In this document: positions 16,555-26,002 of the stretch, piece after piece
How positions within the stretch are numbered: the stretch's first letter is position 1
Layout of the letters: every line of letters begins with the position of its first letter
Assembly: GCA_964549135.1 (NCBI GenBank)
Contig: CAZJUJ010000019.1
Coordinates: 1 to 42,036, forward strand
Direction of reading: 5' to 3'
From: RUG563 sp964549135
GTDB lineage: Bacteria; Bacillota; Clostridia; Christensenellales; Aristaeellaceae
Length of the DNA: 42,036 nucleotides
Notes under the pieces: generated by a model
Databases searched by the model: none
Told to the model about the DNA's origin: nothing
Seen by the model: only the letters and a program-made list of their open reading frames with translations
Made by a program: the position numbers and the translations under genes

Positions 16555-18696
16555 ATGCAGCAAGCCCCCATGGATTCAGCTGCCGCAACTGCGGCCGAGG
16601 TTCAGGCCGTTATGGAAAAATACGACCGGGAATCCGTCACCAGAAATTATACCAGCTGGATCAAATGGCTGGTTTTCGGCGTAAGCATTCTTTTTTCGCT
16701 GGTGCAATTATATGCCGCCTTTACGGGCCGGGTAGCCGCCACCCAGCTGCGCCCGCTGCATCTGGGCTTTGTGATGACCCTGGTTTTTCTGATTTACCCG
16801 GTCACCAAGGACTCCCGCCGGGATCGGCTGCCCATTTATGATGCGATTCTGGCCGCCCTGGCCATGGGCGTATGCCTGTATATCGCCCTTCAGCATGTGG
16901 AATTGGCCCAGCGCATCAACAAAAATACCGATCTGGATATTTATGTGGGCGCGCTGCTGATTCTGCTGCTCTTCGAATGCTGCCGCCGGGTGGTGGGCCT
17001 GCCCATCATGGTGGTGGCGCTGGTATTCCTGCTCTATGCCTATTTCGGCCGCTATATGCCCGGGGATCTGATGCACCGGGGCTTTTCCATCCGCCGCATC
17101 ATCACCCAATTGGTCTATACCACCGAGGGCATCATGGGCACGCCGCTGGGCGCATCCTCCACCTTCATTTTCCTCTTTGTGCTTTTCGGCGCATTCCTGG
17201 AGCGCACGGAGGTGGGCAATTTCTTTATCGATTTTGCCAATTCCATCGCCGGGCATAAGCGGGGCGGCCCCGCCAAGGTGGCGGTGCTGGCCAGCGCCCT
17301 GGAGGGCACCGTATCGGGCAGCTCCGTGGCCAATACGGTGGGCTCCGGCTCCTTCACCATTCCCATGATGAAGCGCCTGGGCTACCGCAAGGAATTCGCC
17401 GCCGCAGTAGAGGCCGCCGCCTCGACCGGCGGGCAGATCATGCCCCCCGTCATGGGTGCAGCCGCCTTCCTGATGGCCGAATCCGTGGGCGTTCCCTATA
17501 TGGAGGTGGTCAAGGCCGCACTGATTCCCGCCATTCTCTATTTCGTGGGCATCTATATCATCATTGAGCTGGAGGCCCGCAAATTCGGCCTGGAGGGCAT
17601 GGATAAGGGGCTGCTGCCCAAATTCCTGCCCCTGATCAGGAAAAACGGCTATCTGATCCTGCCGCTGATTGTGATCATCGCTTTCCTTTCCATCGGCTAT
17701 ACCCCCATTTTCTCCGCCCTGGTGGGCATTGCCTCCTGCGTGCTGTGCGATCTCATCCGCCATATCATCATCGGCGTTACGGGGGCGCTGGAGGCCCGCC
17801 GCGAGCGGAAGGAAAAGGCATCCGCCGCGAAAATCGCAGGCGATGTGGCGGTCAAAACGGCGGCAGATGTGGTTTTCTCCCTGGATAAGGGGGCAAGGAA
17901 TGTGCTGGGCGTGGCGGTGGCCTGCGGCATGGCGGGCATCATCGTGGGCATGATCACCCTGACCGGCATCGGGCTTACCCTGGGCAACAGCCTGACCGCC
18001 CTGGCCGGGGGCAACGCCTATCTGACCCTGATTTTCACCATGCTGGCCTCCATCATCCTGGGCATGGGCGTGCCCACCACCGCCAATTATCTGATCACCT
18101 CCACCATCATGGCCGGAACCGTCATGAAGGTGGTGGGCTGCGATATGCTGGCGGCCCATATGTTCGTTTTCTATTTCGGCATCATCGCCGATATTACGCC
18201 GCCGGTGGCCCTGGCGGCCATGGCGGGGGCGGCCATCGCCAAGAGCGATCCCTTCCGCACCGGCCTCAACGCCGTCAAATTGGCCATTGCCGCCTTCATC
18301 GTGCCCTTCATCTTTGTATTCAATAATAAGATGCTGCTCATTGGGGCCCAGTGGTATGATGTGGTGCAGATCACCGTCACCTCCGTTATCGGCATGATCG
18401 GCGTGGCCGCCGCGCTGGAGGGCTATCTCACCCGGCACGCCCATCTGCTGCAGCGGCTGCTTTTCCTGGCGGGCGGGCTTTTGCTGATCGAGCCGGGGCT
18501 GACCACCGATATTATCGGCATTCTGCTGGTGGCCGTGGCCTATATCTGGCAGGCCGCGGAGAATAAGCGCCTGAGCGGGCGGATGGAGCCCTCCTTCGAT
18601 CTGTATAAGGATATGCCCCTGGGCAAGCGCATCGGCTTCGTTCTTTCCGAATCCTTCGTGATGCTGGGCCGGCTCTTTAAGGGCAATGCCCGGTAA
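16555..18696 (+). CDS. TRAP transporter permease, DctQM-type fusion
   Basis: A 713-residue membrane protein combining the small (Q, about four helices) and large (M, about twelve helices) TRAP subunits, the usual partner of TAXI binding proteins. It imports an organic acid with a sodium gradient. Start at 16555 has AAAGGAGG seven bases upstream. Seen: early helices after residue 35, GALLILLLFECCRRVVGLP, the M-domain block GTVSGSSVANTVGSGSFTIPMMK, EAAASTGGQIMPPVMGAAAF, and GMGVPTTANYLITS. A cytosolic loop around residues 415-430 is rich in charge. It ends before a bidirectional terminator. Confidence 0.92.
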   Translation: MQQAPMDSAAATAAEVQAVMEKYDRESVTRNYTSWIKWLVFGVSILFSLVQLYAAFTGRVAATQLRPLHLGFVMTLVFLIYPVTKDSRRDRLPIYDAILAALAMGVCLYIALQHVELAQRINKNTDLDIYVGALLILLLFECCRRVVGLPIMVVALVFLLYAYFGRYMPGDLMHRGFSIRRIITQLVYTTEGIMGTPLGASSTFIFLFVLFGAFLERTEVGNFFIDFANSIAGHKRGGPAKVAVLASALEGTVSGSSVANTVGSGSFTIPMMKRLGYRKEFAAAVEAAASTGGQIMPPVMGAAAFLMAESVGVPYMEVVKAALIPAILYFVGIYIIIELEARKFGLEGMDKGLLPKFLPLIRKNGYLILPLIVIIAFLSIGYTPIFSALVGIASCVLCDLIRHIIIGVTGALEARRERKEKASAAKIAGDVAVKTAADVVFSLDKGARNVLGVAVACGMAGIIVGMITLTGIGLTLGNSLTALAGGNAYLTLIFTMLASIILGMGVPTTANYLITSTIMAGTVMKVVGCDMLAAHMFVFYFGIIADITPPVALAAMAGAAIAKSDPFRTGLNAVKLAIAAFIVPFIFVFNNKMLLIGAQWYDVVQITVTSVIGMIGVAAALEGYLTRHAHLLQRLLFLAGGLLLIEPGLTTDIIGILLVAVAYIWQAAENKRLSGRMEPSFDLYKDMPLGKRIGFVLSESFVMLGRLFKGNAR

Positions 18697-18712
18697 ATTA
18701 TCCCCTTGAGGC

Positions 18713-18765
18713 AAAAAGCAGGGCCCCTCCTCCTCCCGGCAGACGGGAAGACGAGGGGCCCTTTT
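18713..18765. terminator. bidirectional terminator
   Basis: GGGCCCCTC...CTCCCG pairs with CGGGAAGACGAGGGGCCC; AAAAA on the left and TTTT on the right serve the TRAP permease gene and the convergent MFS gene. Confidence 0.85.
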
Positions 18766-18788
18766 CGCGCCCGGAAGGGAAGCGGGCA

Positions 18789-20057
18789 TCAGAGGGAATC
18801 GGCAGGCAGGGCGGGCTTTTTTCTGAAATACCGCATGCAGCCCGCCAGTAGCGCCGCCCCCATGATCGGGAAAGCAGCGGTCAGGAGCATGCCGGTTTTC
18901 AGCCCCAGCTGCTCCGCCGTCAGGCCCATTTCCGCGCCCATAGCCGGGGCCCAGGCGCTCTCGGCAACGGTATCCACCACAATGCCCAATAGCTGCGGGG
19001 CCACCGAGGCCCCCAGATCGCCCCCCGCCGCCATCAGCGCGTATACGGCCACCCCCATGCCCGGCAGCTTTTCCTCCATCATAATCAGCGTGCCCGGCCA
19101 GAGCATGGCGGTAAAGAGCCCGGTCAGAATGCAGGCGATAAAGGAAAGCACCGTGCTGGAGGAAAGCCCCACGATCAGATAGCAGGCCGCCGCCCCCAGC
19201 ATGCCAATCATCAGCACCCGCATGATATTTTTCCCATACCTGGCATAGCCGATCCGGGCCAGCCCCAGCAGGATGGCAAACATGGCCATGCCCAGAATAT
19301 CCCCCAGGGTCTTATCGACCTGCAGGGCGGTTTCGATATAGCTGGAAATCCAGTTGGACATGGCGTTTTCCGCGCAGCTGCCAAAGAAAATGCAGCCCAG
19401 GCAGAGCATCAGGCCCACCGCCCGCCTGCCCGTGCCCTTTGCGCCCTCGCTTGCCGGGGCGGCCTGCATTTCCGGCATGGGCGAGCGGGCAAACATCACG
19501 GCGGAAATCACCGGCAGCAGCGCCCAGAAAAGGGTCAGAAGCATCCAGTTTTCCATGCCGAAAAGCCGCAGGAAAAGCGTGCTGATCACCACCACCGTAA
19601 ACACGCCGAAGGCATACAGGGAATGCAGCATGCTCATATCCTTCTGGGGATTTTCCGAGGGAATGGCGGCAATGGTGGGGCTGAGCAGCACCTCCGAAAG
19701 CCCGGCCGCCAGGGAAAAGATGATCGTGCCCGCCACCAGGCCGATATACGCCTGCTGCGGGAAAAGCAGCGGGGCCAGGGCATAGATCGTCAGGCCCAGC
19801 GAGGTAATCAGCGGCATGACCCGCACAACCTTGCCGATATTGAATTTCTTTGAAAACAGCGTAAAGACCAGATCCACCCCCAGCTGGGTGCAGAAATTGA
19901 TCAGCACCAGCGTGCCCAGCAGGGTATAGGAAATGTGATAGAGATCCTGCAGCGCCGCAAAGAGAAGCGGCGGCAGACTAAAAACGGAGGACATGGTAAA
20001 ATAGGCGGTGTAGCAGGCCAGCCTGGTGCGTTTGAAGCGCGCGGCATCTGTGTTCAT
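18789..20057 (-). CDS. MFS transporter
   Basis: A 422-residue major facilitator with about twelve membrane helices, loosely like the fucose-permease (FHS) branch. Seen: first helix CYTAYFTMSSVFSLPPLLFA, INFCTQLGVDLVFTLFSKKFNIGK in the position of the loop 2-3 motif, and a symmetric second half after a cytosolic loop (about residue 205-220). The ATG at 20057 is chosen because the predicted first helix starts soon after and a GA-rich stretch precedes it; an extended frame to 20111 adds only charged residues. Cargo unknown; it is a single gene, divergent from metG. Confidence 0.75.
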   Translation of the reverse strand: MNTDAARFKRTRLACYTAYFTMSSVFSLPPLLFAALQDLYHISYTLLGTLVLINFCTQLGVDLVFTLFSKKFNIGKVVRVMPLITSLGLTIYALAPLLFPQQAYIGLVAGTIIFSLAAGLSEVLLSPTIAAIPSENPQKDMSMLHSLYAFGVFTVVVISTLFLRLFGMENWMLLTLFWALLPVISAVMFARSPMPEMQAAPASEGAKGTGRRAVGLMLCLGCIFFGSCAENAMSNWISSYIETALQVDKTLGDILGMAMFAILLGLARIGYARYGKNIMRVLMIGMLGAAACYLIVGLSSSTVLSFIACILTGLFTAMLWPGTLIMMEEKLPGMGVAVYALMAAGGDLGASVAPQLLGIVVDTVAESAWAPAMGAEMGLTAEQLGLKTGMLLTAAFPIMGAALLAGCMRYFRKKPALPADSL

Positions 20058-20248
20058 TCTCTCTTCCCCCTGTTTTTCCCTGATGGATTCTCTGCCCCTA
20101 TTCCCGGACATGCCTTTCCCCCGGGGCAGCGAAACCTATTATATCACAAACCTGCCCGCCGCCGCATCTGTTTTTGCCCATTTCTGTCTCCCATCGCAGA
20201 AAAAATTTCATTATCGTCCCTCCTTTCCTCCCCCTTCCGATTTTTTCC

Positions 20249-20277
20249 TTGACAATTTCCCGGGAAAATCGTATGAT
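20249..20277 (+). promoter_or_regulatory. sigma-A promoter of metG
   Basis: Perfect TTGACA (20249-20254), 17-base spacer, TATGAT (20272-20277), placing the transcript start at about 20284, the 5' edge of the T-box. Confidence 0.9.
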
Positions 20278-20284
20278 AAGCGGT

Positions 20285-20530
20285 AGATGCCGGGAAAGGG
20301 AGAGTATTCCGAAGGGCGTGTCCTCAGAGAGCCGCAGGCGGTGGGAAGCGGCGGCACAGCGCGGAAGAACATGGCCCTGGAGCATGCATGGGCAAGCACG
20401 TTCAGCCCATGCCGGGCGGCCCCGATACAGGCCCAATGAAGGCGCATGAAGGAATTGATGCGCAAAATCAGGGTGGTACCGCGTAAAGAGATTTGCGCCC
20501 CTGCGTCGGAAAGGATGCAGGGGCTTTTCC
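20285..20530 (+). ncRNA. T-box leader (Met specifier)
   Basis: A tRNA-sensing leader. In order: the AGTA element of stem I, the CAGAGAGCCG bulge, a GGTGGGAAGC apical segment, then GAACATGG with an ATG (Met) codon in the specifier position, and the T-box sequence AGGGTGGTACCGCG (20470-20483). The terminator GCCCCTGC / GCAGGGGC followed by TTTTCC (20497-20528) competes with the antiterminator. Uncharged tRNA-Met should allow read-through into metG. Confidence 0.93.
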
Positions 20531-20574
20531 GTGCATTCGAAGAAAACGAAAAGAATCGGGAGGGGAAAACACCT

Positions 20575-22602
20575 ATGTGCCAAAGCTGCGAAAAAAAGCC
20601 CTATTACATTACCACGCCCATCTACTATCCCTCGGGCAACATGCACATCGGCCATACCTATACCACCGTGGCCGCCGATACCATGACCCGCTTCAAGCGG
20701 CTGACCGGCTATGACGCCTATTTCCTCACCGGCACCGATGAGCATGGCCAGAAAATCGAGCAGAAGGCCGCCGCCGCCGGGGTCAGCCCCAAGGAATATG
20801 TGGATCAGATCGTGGCCAATACCAAGGAATTGTGGAAACTGATGAACATCGAATACGATGATTTCATCCGCACCACCGATGAGCGCCACGAAAAAATCGT
20901 GCAGAAAATCTTTCGCAAATTCTACGATCAGGATGACATCTACAAGGCCACCTATGAGGGCCAGTACTGCACCCCCTGCGAATCCTTCTGGACCACCAGC
21001 CAGCTGGTGGAAAAGGACGGCATGAAGGTCTGCCCCGATTGCGGACGGCCCACCGAATTGATGCGCGAGGAAAGCTATTTCTTCCGGATGAGCAAATATC
21101 AGGATTGGCTGATCGATTATATCGAATCCCATCCCGATTTCATTCAGCCCGCCAGCCGCGCCAATGAAATGATCAATAATTTCCTCAAGCCCGGCCTGCA
21201 GGATCTCTGCGTTTCCCGCACCAGCTTCAAATGGGGCGTGCAGGTGGATTTTGATCCCCAGCATGTGGTCTATGTCTGGATCGACGCCCTTTCCAATTAT
21301 ATTACCGCCCTGGGCTACGGCACCGAGCATGACGAGCTGATGCAGAAATACTGGCCCGCCAACGTGCATCTGGTGGGCAAGGAAATCGTGCGCTTCCATA
21401 CCATCTACTGGCCCATCATGCTCCATGCCCTGGGGCTGGAATTGCCCAAGCAGGTCTTTGCCCATGGCTGGCTGCTCTTTGGCAATGATAAAATGAGCAA
21501 ATCCAAGGGCAATGTGCAGTATCCCCAGCCCATCGTGGCCCGCTACGGCGCGGATGCCCTGCGCTATTATCTCCTGCGCGAAATGCCCTTCGGCGCCGAC
21601 GGCAATTATTCCAACGAGGCCTTCCTGACCCGCATGAATGCAGATCTGGCCAACGATCTGGGCAATCTGGTATCCCGCACGGTGGCCATGATCGAAAAAT
21701 ATTTTGACGGCGTGCTGCCCGCCTGGACGGATGCCGTGGATGAAGCGGTGGACGCCCCCCTGCGGGAGCATTGCGCCGCCCTGCCCCGCCTGGTGGAGGA
21801 GCAGATGGATAAGCTGCAGTACAGCCAGGCCCTTGCCGAAATCTGGAAGGTCATCGGCGAATGCAATAAATACATCGATCTTACCCAGCCCTGGGTGCTG
21901 GGCAAGGAGGAAAGCAAGCGGGATCGGCTGGCCAATGTGATGCTGATGCTGGCGGAATGCGTGCGGTTTGTGGCGGTGCTGATTGCGCCCTTCATGCCCA
22001 ATACCCCCGCCCGGATCTTTGCGCAGCTGGGCGTGACGGATGAAGGGCTCAAGGACTGGGAATCCCTGCAGCGCTTTGGCAATCTGCCCGCGGGCATCCG
22101 CGTATGCAAGGGCGAGGCCCTCTTCCCCCGGATTGATATCAAGAAGGAATTGGAAGCGCTGGAGCCCAAGGAAGAAAAGAAGCAGGAAAAGGAAGCCGCC
22201 AAGGCCGAAAAGAAGGAGCAGAAAAAGGAGCAGAAGGCCGAAAAGAAGGCCGAGCTGCCCGAGGGCTGCATTTCCTTTGGCGATTTTGAAAAGATCCAAT
22301 TGCGGGTGGCCCGGGTATGCGCCTGCGAGCGGGTGGCCAAGAGCGAAAAGCTGCTGAAATTCGATCTGGATCTGGGCAGCGAGCATCGCACCGTGCTTTC
22401 CGGCATCGCCAAATTCCATACCCCGGAGGAATTGGTGGGCAAGAATCTGATTCTGCTGGCCAATCTTGCGCCCCGGAAAATCATGGGCATCGAAAGCCAG
22501 GGCATGCTGCTCTCCGCCGTGCAGACCCACGAGGACGGCAGCGAAAGCCTGAAGGTGCTTATGGCCGATCCCTCCATGCCCGCAGGCGCGGAAATCGGCT
22601 GA
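20575..22602 (+). CDS. metG: methionine--tRNA ligase
   Basis: A 675-residue class I aminoacyl-tRNA synthetase that charges tRNA-Met with methionine in the cytosol. Start at 20575 follows GGGAGG; the longer open frame runs back through the T-box and is rejected. Seen: HIGH at residues 24-27, a Cys-rich zinc knuckle (YCTPCESF and VCPDCGRP), KMSKS at 306-310, an anticodon-binding helical domain, a Lys/Glu-rich linker at about 533-563, and a C-terminal EMAP-like tRNA-binding domain from about 565 (FGDFEKIQLRVARV). Length is normal for the type with the C-terminal domain. Regulated by the Met T-box upstream and closed by a terminator. Confidence 0.97.
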   Translation: MCQSCEKKPYYITTPIYYPSGNMHIGHTYTTVAADTMTRFKRLTGYDAYFLTGTDEHGQKIEQKAAAAGVSPKEYVDQIVANTKELWKLMNIEYDDFIRTTDERHEKIVQKIFRKFYDQDDIYKATYEGQYCTPCESFWTTSQLVEKDGMKVCPDCGRPTELMREESYFFRMSKYQDWLIDYIESHPDFIQPASRANEMINNFLKPGLQDLCVSRTSFKWGVQVDFDPQHVVYVWIDALSNYITALGYGTEHDELMQKYWPANVHLVGKEIVRFHTIYWPIMLHALGLELPKQVFAHGWLLFGNDKMSKSKGNVQYPQPIVARYGADALRYYLLREMPFGADGNYSNEAFLTRMNADLANDLGNLVSRTVAMIEKYFDGVLPAWTDAVDEAVDAPLREHCAALPRLVEEQMDKLQYSQALAEIWKVIGECNKYIDLTQPWVLGKEESKRDRLANVMLMLAECVRFVAVLIAPFMPNTPARIFAQLGVTDEGLKDWESLQRFGNLPAGIRVCKGEALFPRIDIKKELEALEPKEEKKQEKEAAKAEKKEQKKEQKAEKKAELPEGCISFGDFEKIQLRVARVCACERVAKSEKLLKFDLDLGSEHRTVLSGIAKFHTPEELVGKNLILLANLAPRKIMGIESQGMLLSAVQTHEDGSESLKVLMADPSMPAGAEIG

Positions 22603-22637
22603 GAAGCAAAAGTCATCTGATCAAAGCAGATATTCAA

Positions 22638-22668
22638 GGGGCTGGCGTCCATGCGTCAGCCCCTCTTT
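22638..22668 (+). terminator. Rho-independent terminator after metG
   Basis: GGGGCTGGCG pairs with CGTCAGCCCC around a 6-base loop, followed by TCTTT. Confidence 0.8.
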
Positions 22669-22684
22669 CAAAGGAGCGTTGCAT

Positions 22685-23533
22685 ATGGAGTATTCCCTGG
22701 AAGGATTGATCGCCGCGGCCCAGGAAATCGGCCTTGCAGAGGCTGCGCGCCGGGGCGAAATGAAAAACAGCGGCCTGACAAGGGAGGAAATTGACCGCAG
22801 GATGGCGGATGCGCTTCAGGTAATGCGCCAGAGCGCGGAAAAGGGCTTTGACGCCCAGCTGAAATCCATGAGCGGCATGACCGGGGGCCAGGCCGCCAGG
22901 ATGTATGCGGCCGTGGAAAAGGGGGCCACCTCGGGCGGGCGCTATCTGGGCCGGGCGGCGGCCCGGGCGCTGGCCATTGCGGAATGCAATGCGGCCATGG
23001 GCAAAATCGTCGCGGCCCCCACCGCCGGGGCCTGCGGCATTCTGCCGGCGGCGCTGCTGACGCTGCAGGAGGAATATTCCCTGCCCGATTCCGCCCTGGT
23101 GGAGGGGCTATTGGTGGCGGCGGCGGTGGGCCAGGTAATCGCCGTGCGGGCCAGCATTTCCGGGGCCCAGGGCGGCTGCCAGGCGGAATGCGGCTCGGCA
23201 GCCGCCATGGCGGCGGCGGCGCTTACCTATCTGCGGGGCGGCAGCCCCCGGCAGAGCGCCGATGCCTGCGCCTTTGCGCTGATGAATGTGATGGGCCTGA
23301 TCTGTGATCCCGTGGGCGGGCTGGTGGAGGTACCCTGCGTATACCGCAATGCCTCCGGGGTGGCCGGGGCCTTCATTGCCGCCGATCTGGCGCTGGCGGG
23401 CATTCCCTGCCCGCTGAAGCCCGATGAGGTCATCGACGCCATGAAGACCGTGGGCGAGCAATTGCCCCCCTCGCTCCGGGAAACGGGCGAGGGCGGCTGC
23501 GCCGGTTGTCCCTCCGGCTGCCAGCTTAAATAA
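22685..23533 (+). CDS. sdaAA: L-serine ammonia-lyase, iron-sulfur type, alpha subunit
   Basis: A 282-residue catalytic subunit of the oxygen-sensitive [4Fe-4S] serine dehydratase, which turns L-serine into pyruvate and ammonia. Start at 22685 has AAAGGAG eight bases upstream. Seen: SGMTGGQAA, VAAPTAGACGILPAAL, GAQGGCQAECGSAAAMAAAAL, CDPVGGLVEVPC, and a Cys-rich C-terminus (GGCAGCPSGC); the conserved Cys residues are the cluster ligands. Gram-positive enzymes of this type normally have a separate beta subunit (SdaAB), but none adjoins this gene, so it must lie elsewhere. It is separated from metG by a terminator, with no clear promoter of its own seen. Confidence 0.92.
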   Translation: MEYSLEGLIAAAQEIGLAEAARRGEMKNSGLTREEIDRRMADALQVMRQSAEKGFDAQLKSMSGMTGGQAARMYAAVEKGATSGGRYLGRAAARALAIAECNAAMGKIVAAPTAGACGILPAALLTLQEEYSLPDSALVEGLLVAAAVGQVIAVRASISGAQGGCQAECGSAAAMAAAALTYLRGGSPRQSADACAFALMNVMGLICDPVGGLVEVPCVYRNASGVAGAFIAADLALAGIPCPLKPDEVIDAMKTVGEQLPPSLRETGEGGCAGCPSGCQLK

Positions 23534-23550
23534 GCCGCAGCAGCATACAA

Positions 23551-23592
23551 AAAAGGCCTTTCGCCGTCCGTTTGGGCAGCGAAGGGCCTTTT
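23551..23592. terminator. bidirectional terminator
   Basis: GGCCTTTCGC pairs with GCGAAGGGCC with an A-run on the left and TTTT on the right, between the convergent serine dehydratase and FMN reductase genes. The arm GCGAAGGGCCTTTT closely resembles the terminator at 3549-3595. Confidence 0.8.
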
Positions 23593-23603
23593 CCGTGGGC
23601 TGT

Positions 23604-24224
23604 TTACCGCCAGAAATTGGTCAGCACCTTGGGATTATCGGGATGCGGCAGGCCGTTTTCCCGGCCCAGCGCGATGCATTTGAGCAGCCAGGCCATATTA
23701 TCGGCCAGGTTTTTCATGGTCATCAGGCCCTCCTCATCCATTTCCACCTGCTCGGGCTGCGCGCCGAAAACCTGATTCCAGTAGGTGGAGGATACGATGG
23801 GCATGGAGCTGATGGAAAAATACTTATTGATCACATCAAAAGAGGCGGTGCAGCCTGCGCGCCGGGCGCTCAGCACAGCGGCGGCGGGCTTATAGCGGAA
23901 ATTCTGGGAATAGGCATAGAAGGCCCGATCCATCACCGAAAGCAGCCGCCCGCTGGGATGGGCATAATAGACGGGCGAGCCGAAAACAAAGCCGTCAAAT
24001 TCCGCAGCCCTGCGGCCGATTTCGCTGGCAATATCCTGATGCACGCAGCCCTCGCCCGTTTTGCGGCAGCAGCGGCAGGCGGTGCAATCCAGAATGGGCT
24101 GATTGCCGATGAAGATGGTTTCGGTTTCAATTCCCTGGGCGTTTAATTGCTCTGCGATCTGGCGCAGGGCGCGGGCCGTGCAGCCCTGATTCCGGGAGCT
24201 TCCGTTCACCAGCATGACCTTCAT
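23604..24224 (-). CDS. flavodoxin-fold NAD(P)H-dependent FMN reductase
   Basis: A 206-residue cytosolic flavoprotein of the NADPH-dependent FMN reductase / iron-sulfur flavoprotein group. Start at 24224 has AAGGAGG upstream. Seen: VNGSSRNQGCTARAL, the FMN phosphate-binding loop at the N-terminus; CTACRCCRKTGEGC, a Cys-rich segment at about residues 47-60 that in this group may bind an iron-sulfur cluster; and FGSPVYYAHPSGRLLSVMDRAF, the second FMN-binding segment. The electron partner is unknown. It lies 19 bases after the phosphosugar mutase gene, so they share a transcript, although the link in function is not evident. Confidence 0.87.
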   Translation of the reverse strand: MKVMLVNGSSRNQGCTARALRQIAEQLNAQGIETETIFIGNQPILDCTACRCCRKTGEGCVHQDIASEIGRRAAEFDGFVFGSPVYYAHPSGRLLSVMDRAFYAYSQNFRYKPAAAVLSARRAGCTASFDVINKYFSISSMPIVSSTYWNQVFGAQPEQVEMDEEGLMTMKNLADNMAWLLKCIALGRENGLPHPDNPKVLTNFWR

Positions 24225-24243
24225 AGATCCTACCTCCTTGCGT

Positions 24244-25959
24244 TTATGCCATCAGGGCCTTCAGGGCCTGGGTCAGGGCGGCGTTCAGCTGCCGGGCCGC
24301 CTCCTCGGTTTCGCCCCGGGCGGCGATATACAATTTGATCTTGGGCTCGGTGCCGCTGGGCCGCACGCAGACCCAGCTGCCCCCCGCGATTTCAAAATAC
24401 AGCACATTGGCCCGGGGAAAATCCAGGGGCGTGCTGACGCCGTTTTCCAGCCGGATGCCCCGGTTAAAATCCCGGACGGCGGAAACGGCATGGCCGGCCA
24501 GCTGGGTCGGGGGATTCTGCTGCAGGGCCTGCATCATGGCCTGCATCTTTTCCACCCCATCCTTGCCGGGCAGCACGATGGAAACGCCCGTTTCGATGAA
24601 ATAGCCGTATTTTTTGTAGAGGGCCTGCAGCGCGTCATAGAGGGTTTCGCCCCGTTCCATACAGGCACAGGCCGCCTCGCAGAGCAGCAGCGAGGCATTC
24701 ACCCCATCCTTATCCCGTACGCTGACGCCGGAAAGATAGCCGTAGCTTTCCTCAAAGCCGAACAGGAAGGTATGCTCCCCGGTTTCCTCAAACTGCTGGA
24801 TTTTTTCGCCGATGAATTTAAAGCCGGTCAGCACATCATACAGCGCCACGCCGTAATCCTGGCAGATTTTCCGGGCCAGCTCGGTGGATACCACCGATTT
24901 GACCGCCGCGCCGTTCTGAGGCAGCCGCCCCCCAGCCTTCAGGCTGCCCAGAATATGGGAAAGCATCAGGCAGGCGATCTGATTGCCGGTCAGGGTATGG
25001 AAATTGCCCTCCCCATCCCGAACGGCGGCCCCCAGCCGATCGCAATCCGGATCGGTGCCGAAAACCACGGTGGCCCCCACCCTGTTGGCCAGGGGGATGG
25101 CGTATTGGAAGGCGGCGGGATCCTCGGGATTGGGGGCGGTAACGGTGGGGAAGCGGCCATCGGGGGCCTCCTGCTCCGGAACGACGGAAACATTGGTAAT
25201 GCCCAGCTCCCTCAGCAGCCTTCTGACCGGCACATTGCCCGAGCCATGCAGGGGCGTATAGACGATATTCAATTCCCCGCCCCGCTTTTTCAGCAGCTCG
25301 GGGCGCAGGGACAGGCCCTTGACCATTTCGATGTAGGCATCATCCACCTCGCGGCTGCCGATGATCTTGAGCAGGCCCTTTTCCAGGGCCTCCTTTTCCG
25401 CCATGGGCACGCATTCCCCATAGGAAAGGGCGCGGATGCAGCGCGTCACCGCATCGGCGGCCTCGGGCGAAAGCTGCGCGCCATCGGGGCCGTACACCTT
25501 GTAGCCATTATACTGGGGGGGATTATGGCTGGCGGTAATGACCACGCCTGCCGCCGTGCCCAGATGCCGCACCGCAAAGGAAAGAATGGGCACGGGCCGC
25601 AGCGCATCAAACAGATAGGCCTTTACCCCCGCCGCCGCCAGGGTCAGCGCCGTTTCCCGGGCGAAAACATCGCTCTTGATCCGGCTGTCATAGGCGATGA
25701 CCACGCCCTGCTCCGCCGCGCCCTGCGCCAATAGATACCGGGCCAGGCCCATGGTGGCCCTGCGGACATTATAGACGTTCATGCGGTTGGTGCCCATGCC
25801 CAGCACGCCCCGAAGGCCCGCCGTGCCAAAGGCCAGCTCGGTATAGAATCGATCCTCTATTTCCTTTTCATCCTGCGCAATGGATGTTAATTCGGCCACG
25901 GTTTCCGCATCCTGGGCAAATTCCGTCAGCCATTTCTGATATTCCTCGCGGTAACTCAT
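24244..25959 (-). CDS. pgcA-like: phosphoglucomutase / phosphomannomutase family protein
   Basis: A 571-residue alpha-D-phosphohexomutase that swaps phosphate between C1 and C6 of glucose or mannose, linking central metabolism to nucleotide-sugar and polysaccharide synthesis. Seen: VVITASHNPPQYNGYKVY with the phosphoserine, GTDPDCDRLG binding magnesium, GFEESYGYL contacting the sugar, and RPSGTEPKIKLYI binding phosphate. The length fits the PgcA-type of Bacillota. Two ATGs are possible; 25959 is favoured because it is ten bases from AGGGGG, against four for the ATG at 25965. A strong promoter lies at 26003-26031. Confidence 0.93.
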   Translation of the reverse strand: MSYREEYQKWLTEFAQDAETVAELTSIAQDEKEIEDRFYTELAFGTAGLRGVLGMGTNRMNVYNVRRATMGLARYLLAQGAAEQGVVIAYDSRIKSDVFARETALTLAAAGVKAYLFDALRPVPILSFAVRHLGTAAGVVITASHNPPQYNGYKVYGPDGAQLSPEAADAVTRCIRALSYGECVPMAEKEALEKGLLKIIGSREVDDAYIEMVKGLSLRPELLKKRGGELNIVYTPLHGSGNVPVRRLLRELGITNVSVVPEQEAPDGRFPTVTAPNPEDPAAFQYAIPLANRVGATVVFGTDPDCDRLGAAVRDGEGNFHTLTGNQIACLMLSHILGSLKAGGRLPQNGAAVKSVVSTELARKICQDYGVALYDVLTGFKFIGEKIQQFEETGEHTFLFGFEESYGYLSGVSVRDKDGVNASLLLCEAACACMERGETLYDALQALYKKYGYFIETGVSIVLPGKDGVEKMQAMMQALQQNPPTQLAGHAVSAVRDFNRGIRLENGVSTPLDFPRANVLYFEIAGGSWVCVRPSGTEPKIKLYIAARGETEEAARQLNAALTQALKALMA

Positions 25960-26002
25960 CTGCATTCATCCCCCTTTGGATTCGATTGCCATTCCTTCTC
26001 TT

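Noticed and set aside
16708..18789. 693-codon minus-strand frame opposite the TRAP permease
   Set aside because: Shadow of a clear membrane protein gene; product is unusually rich in Gly, His and Asp with no fold sign.
20098..22530. 810-codon minus-strand frame opposite metG
   Set aside because: Antisense shadow of metG and the T-box; no motif and no SD.
24244..25965. Link of the phosphosugar mutase to the pel operon as one unit
   Set aside because: The mutase could supply sugar precursors, but it has its own promoter and is separated by an opposite-strand gene and a terminator; the link is only metabolic speculation.
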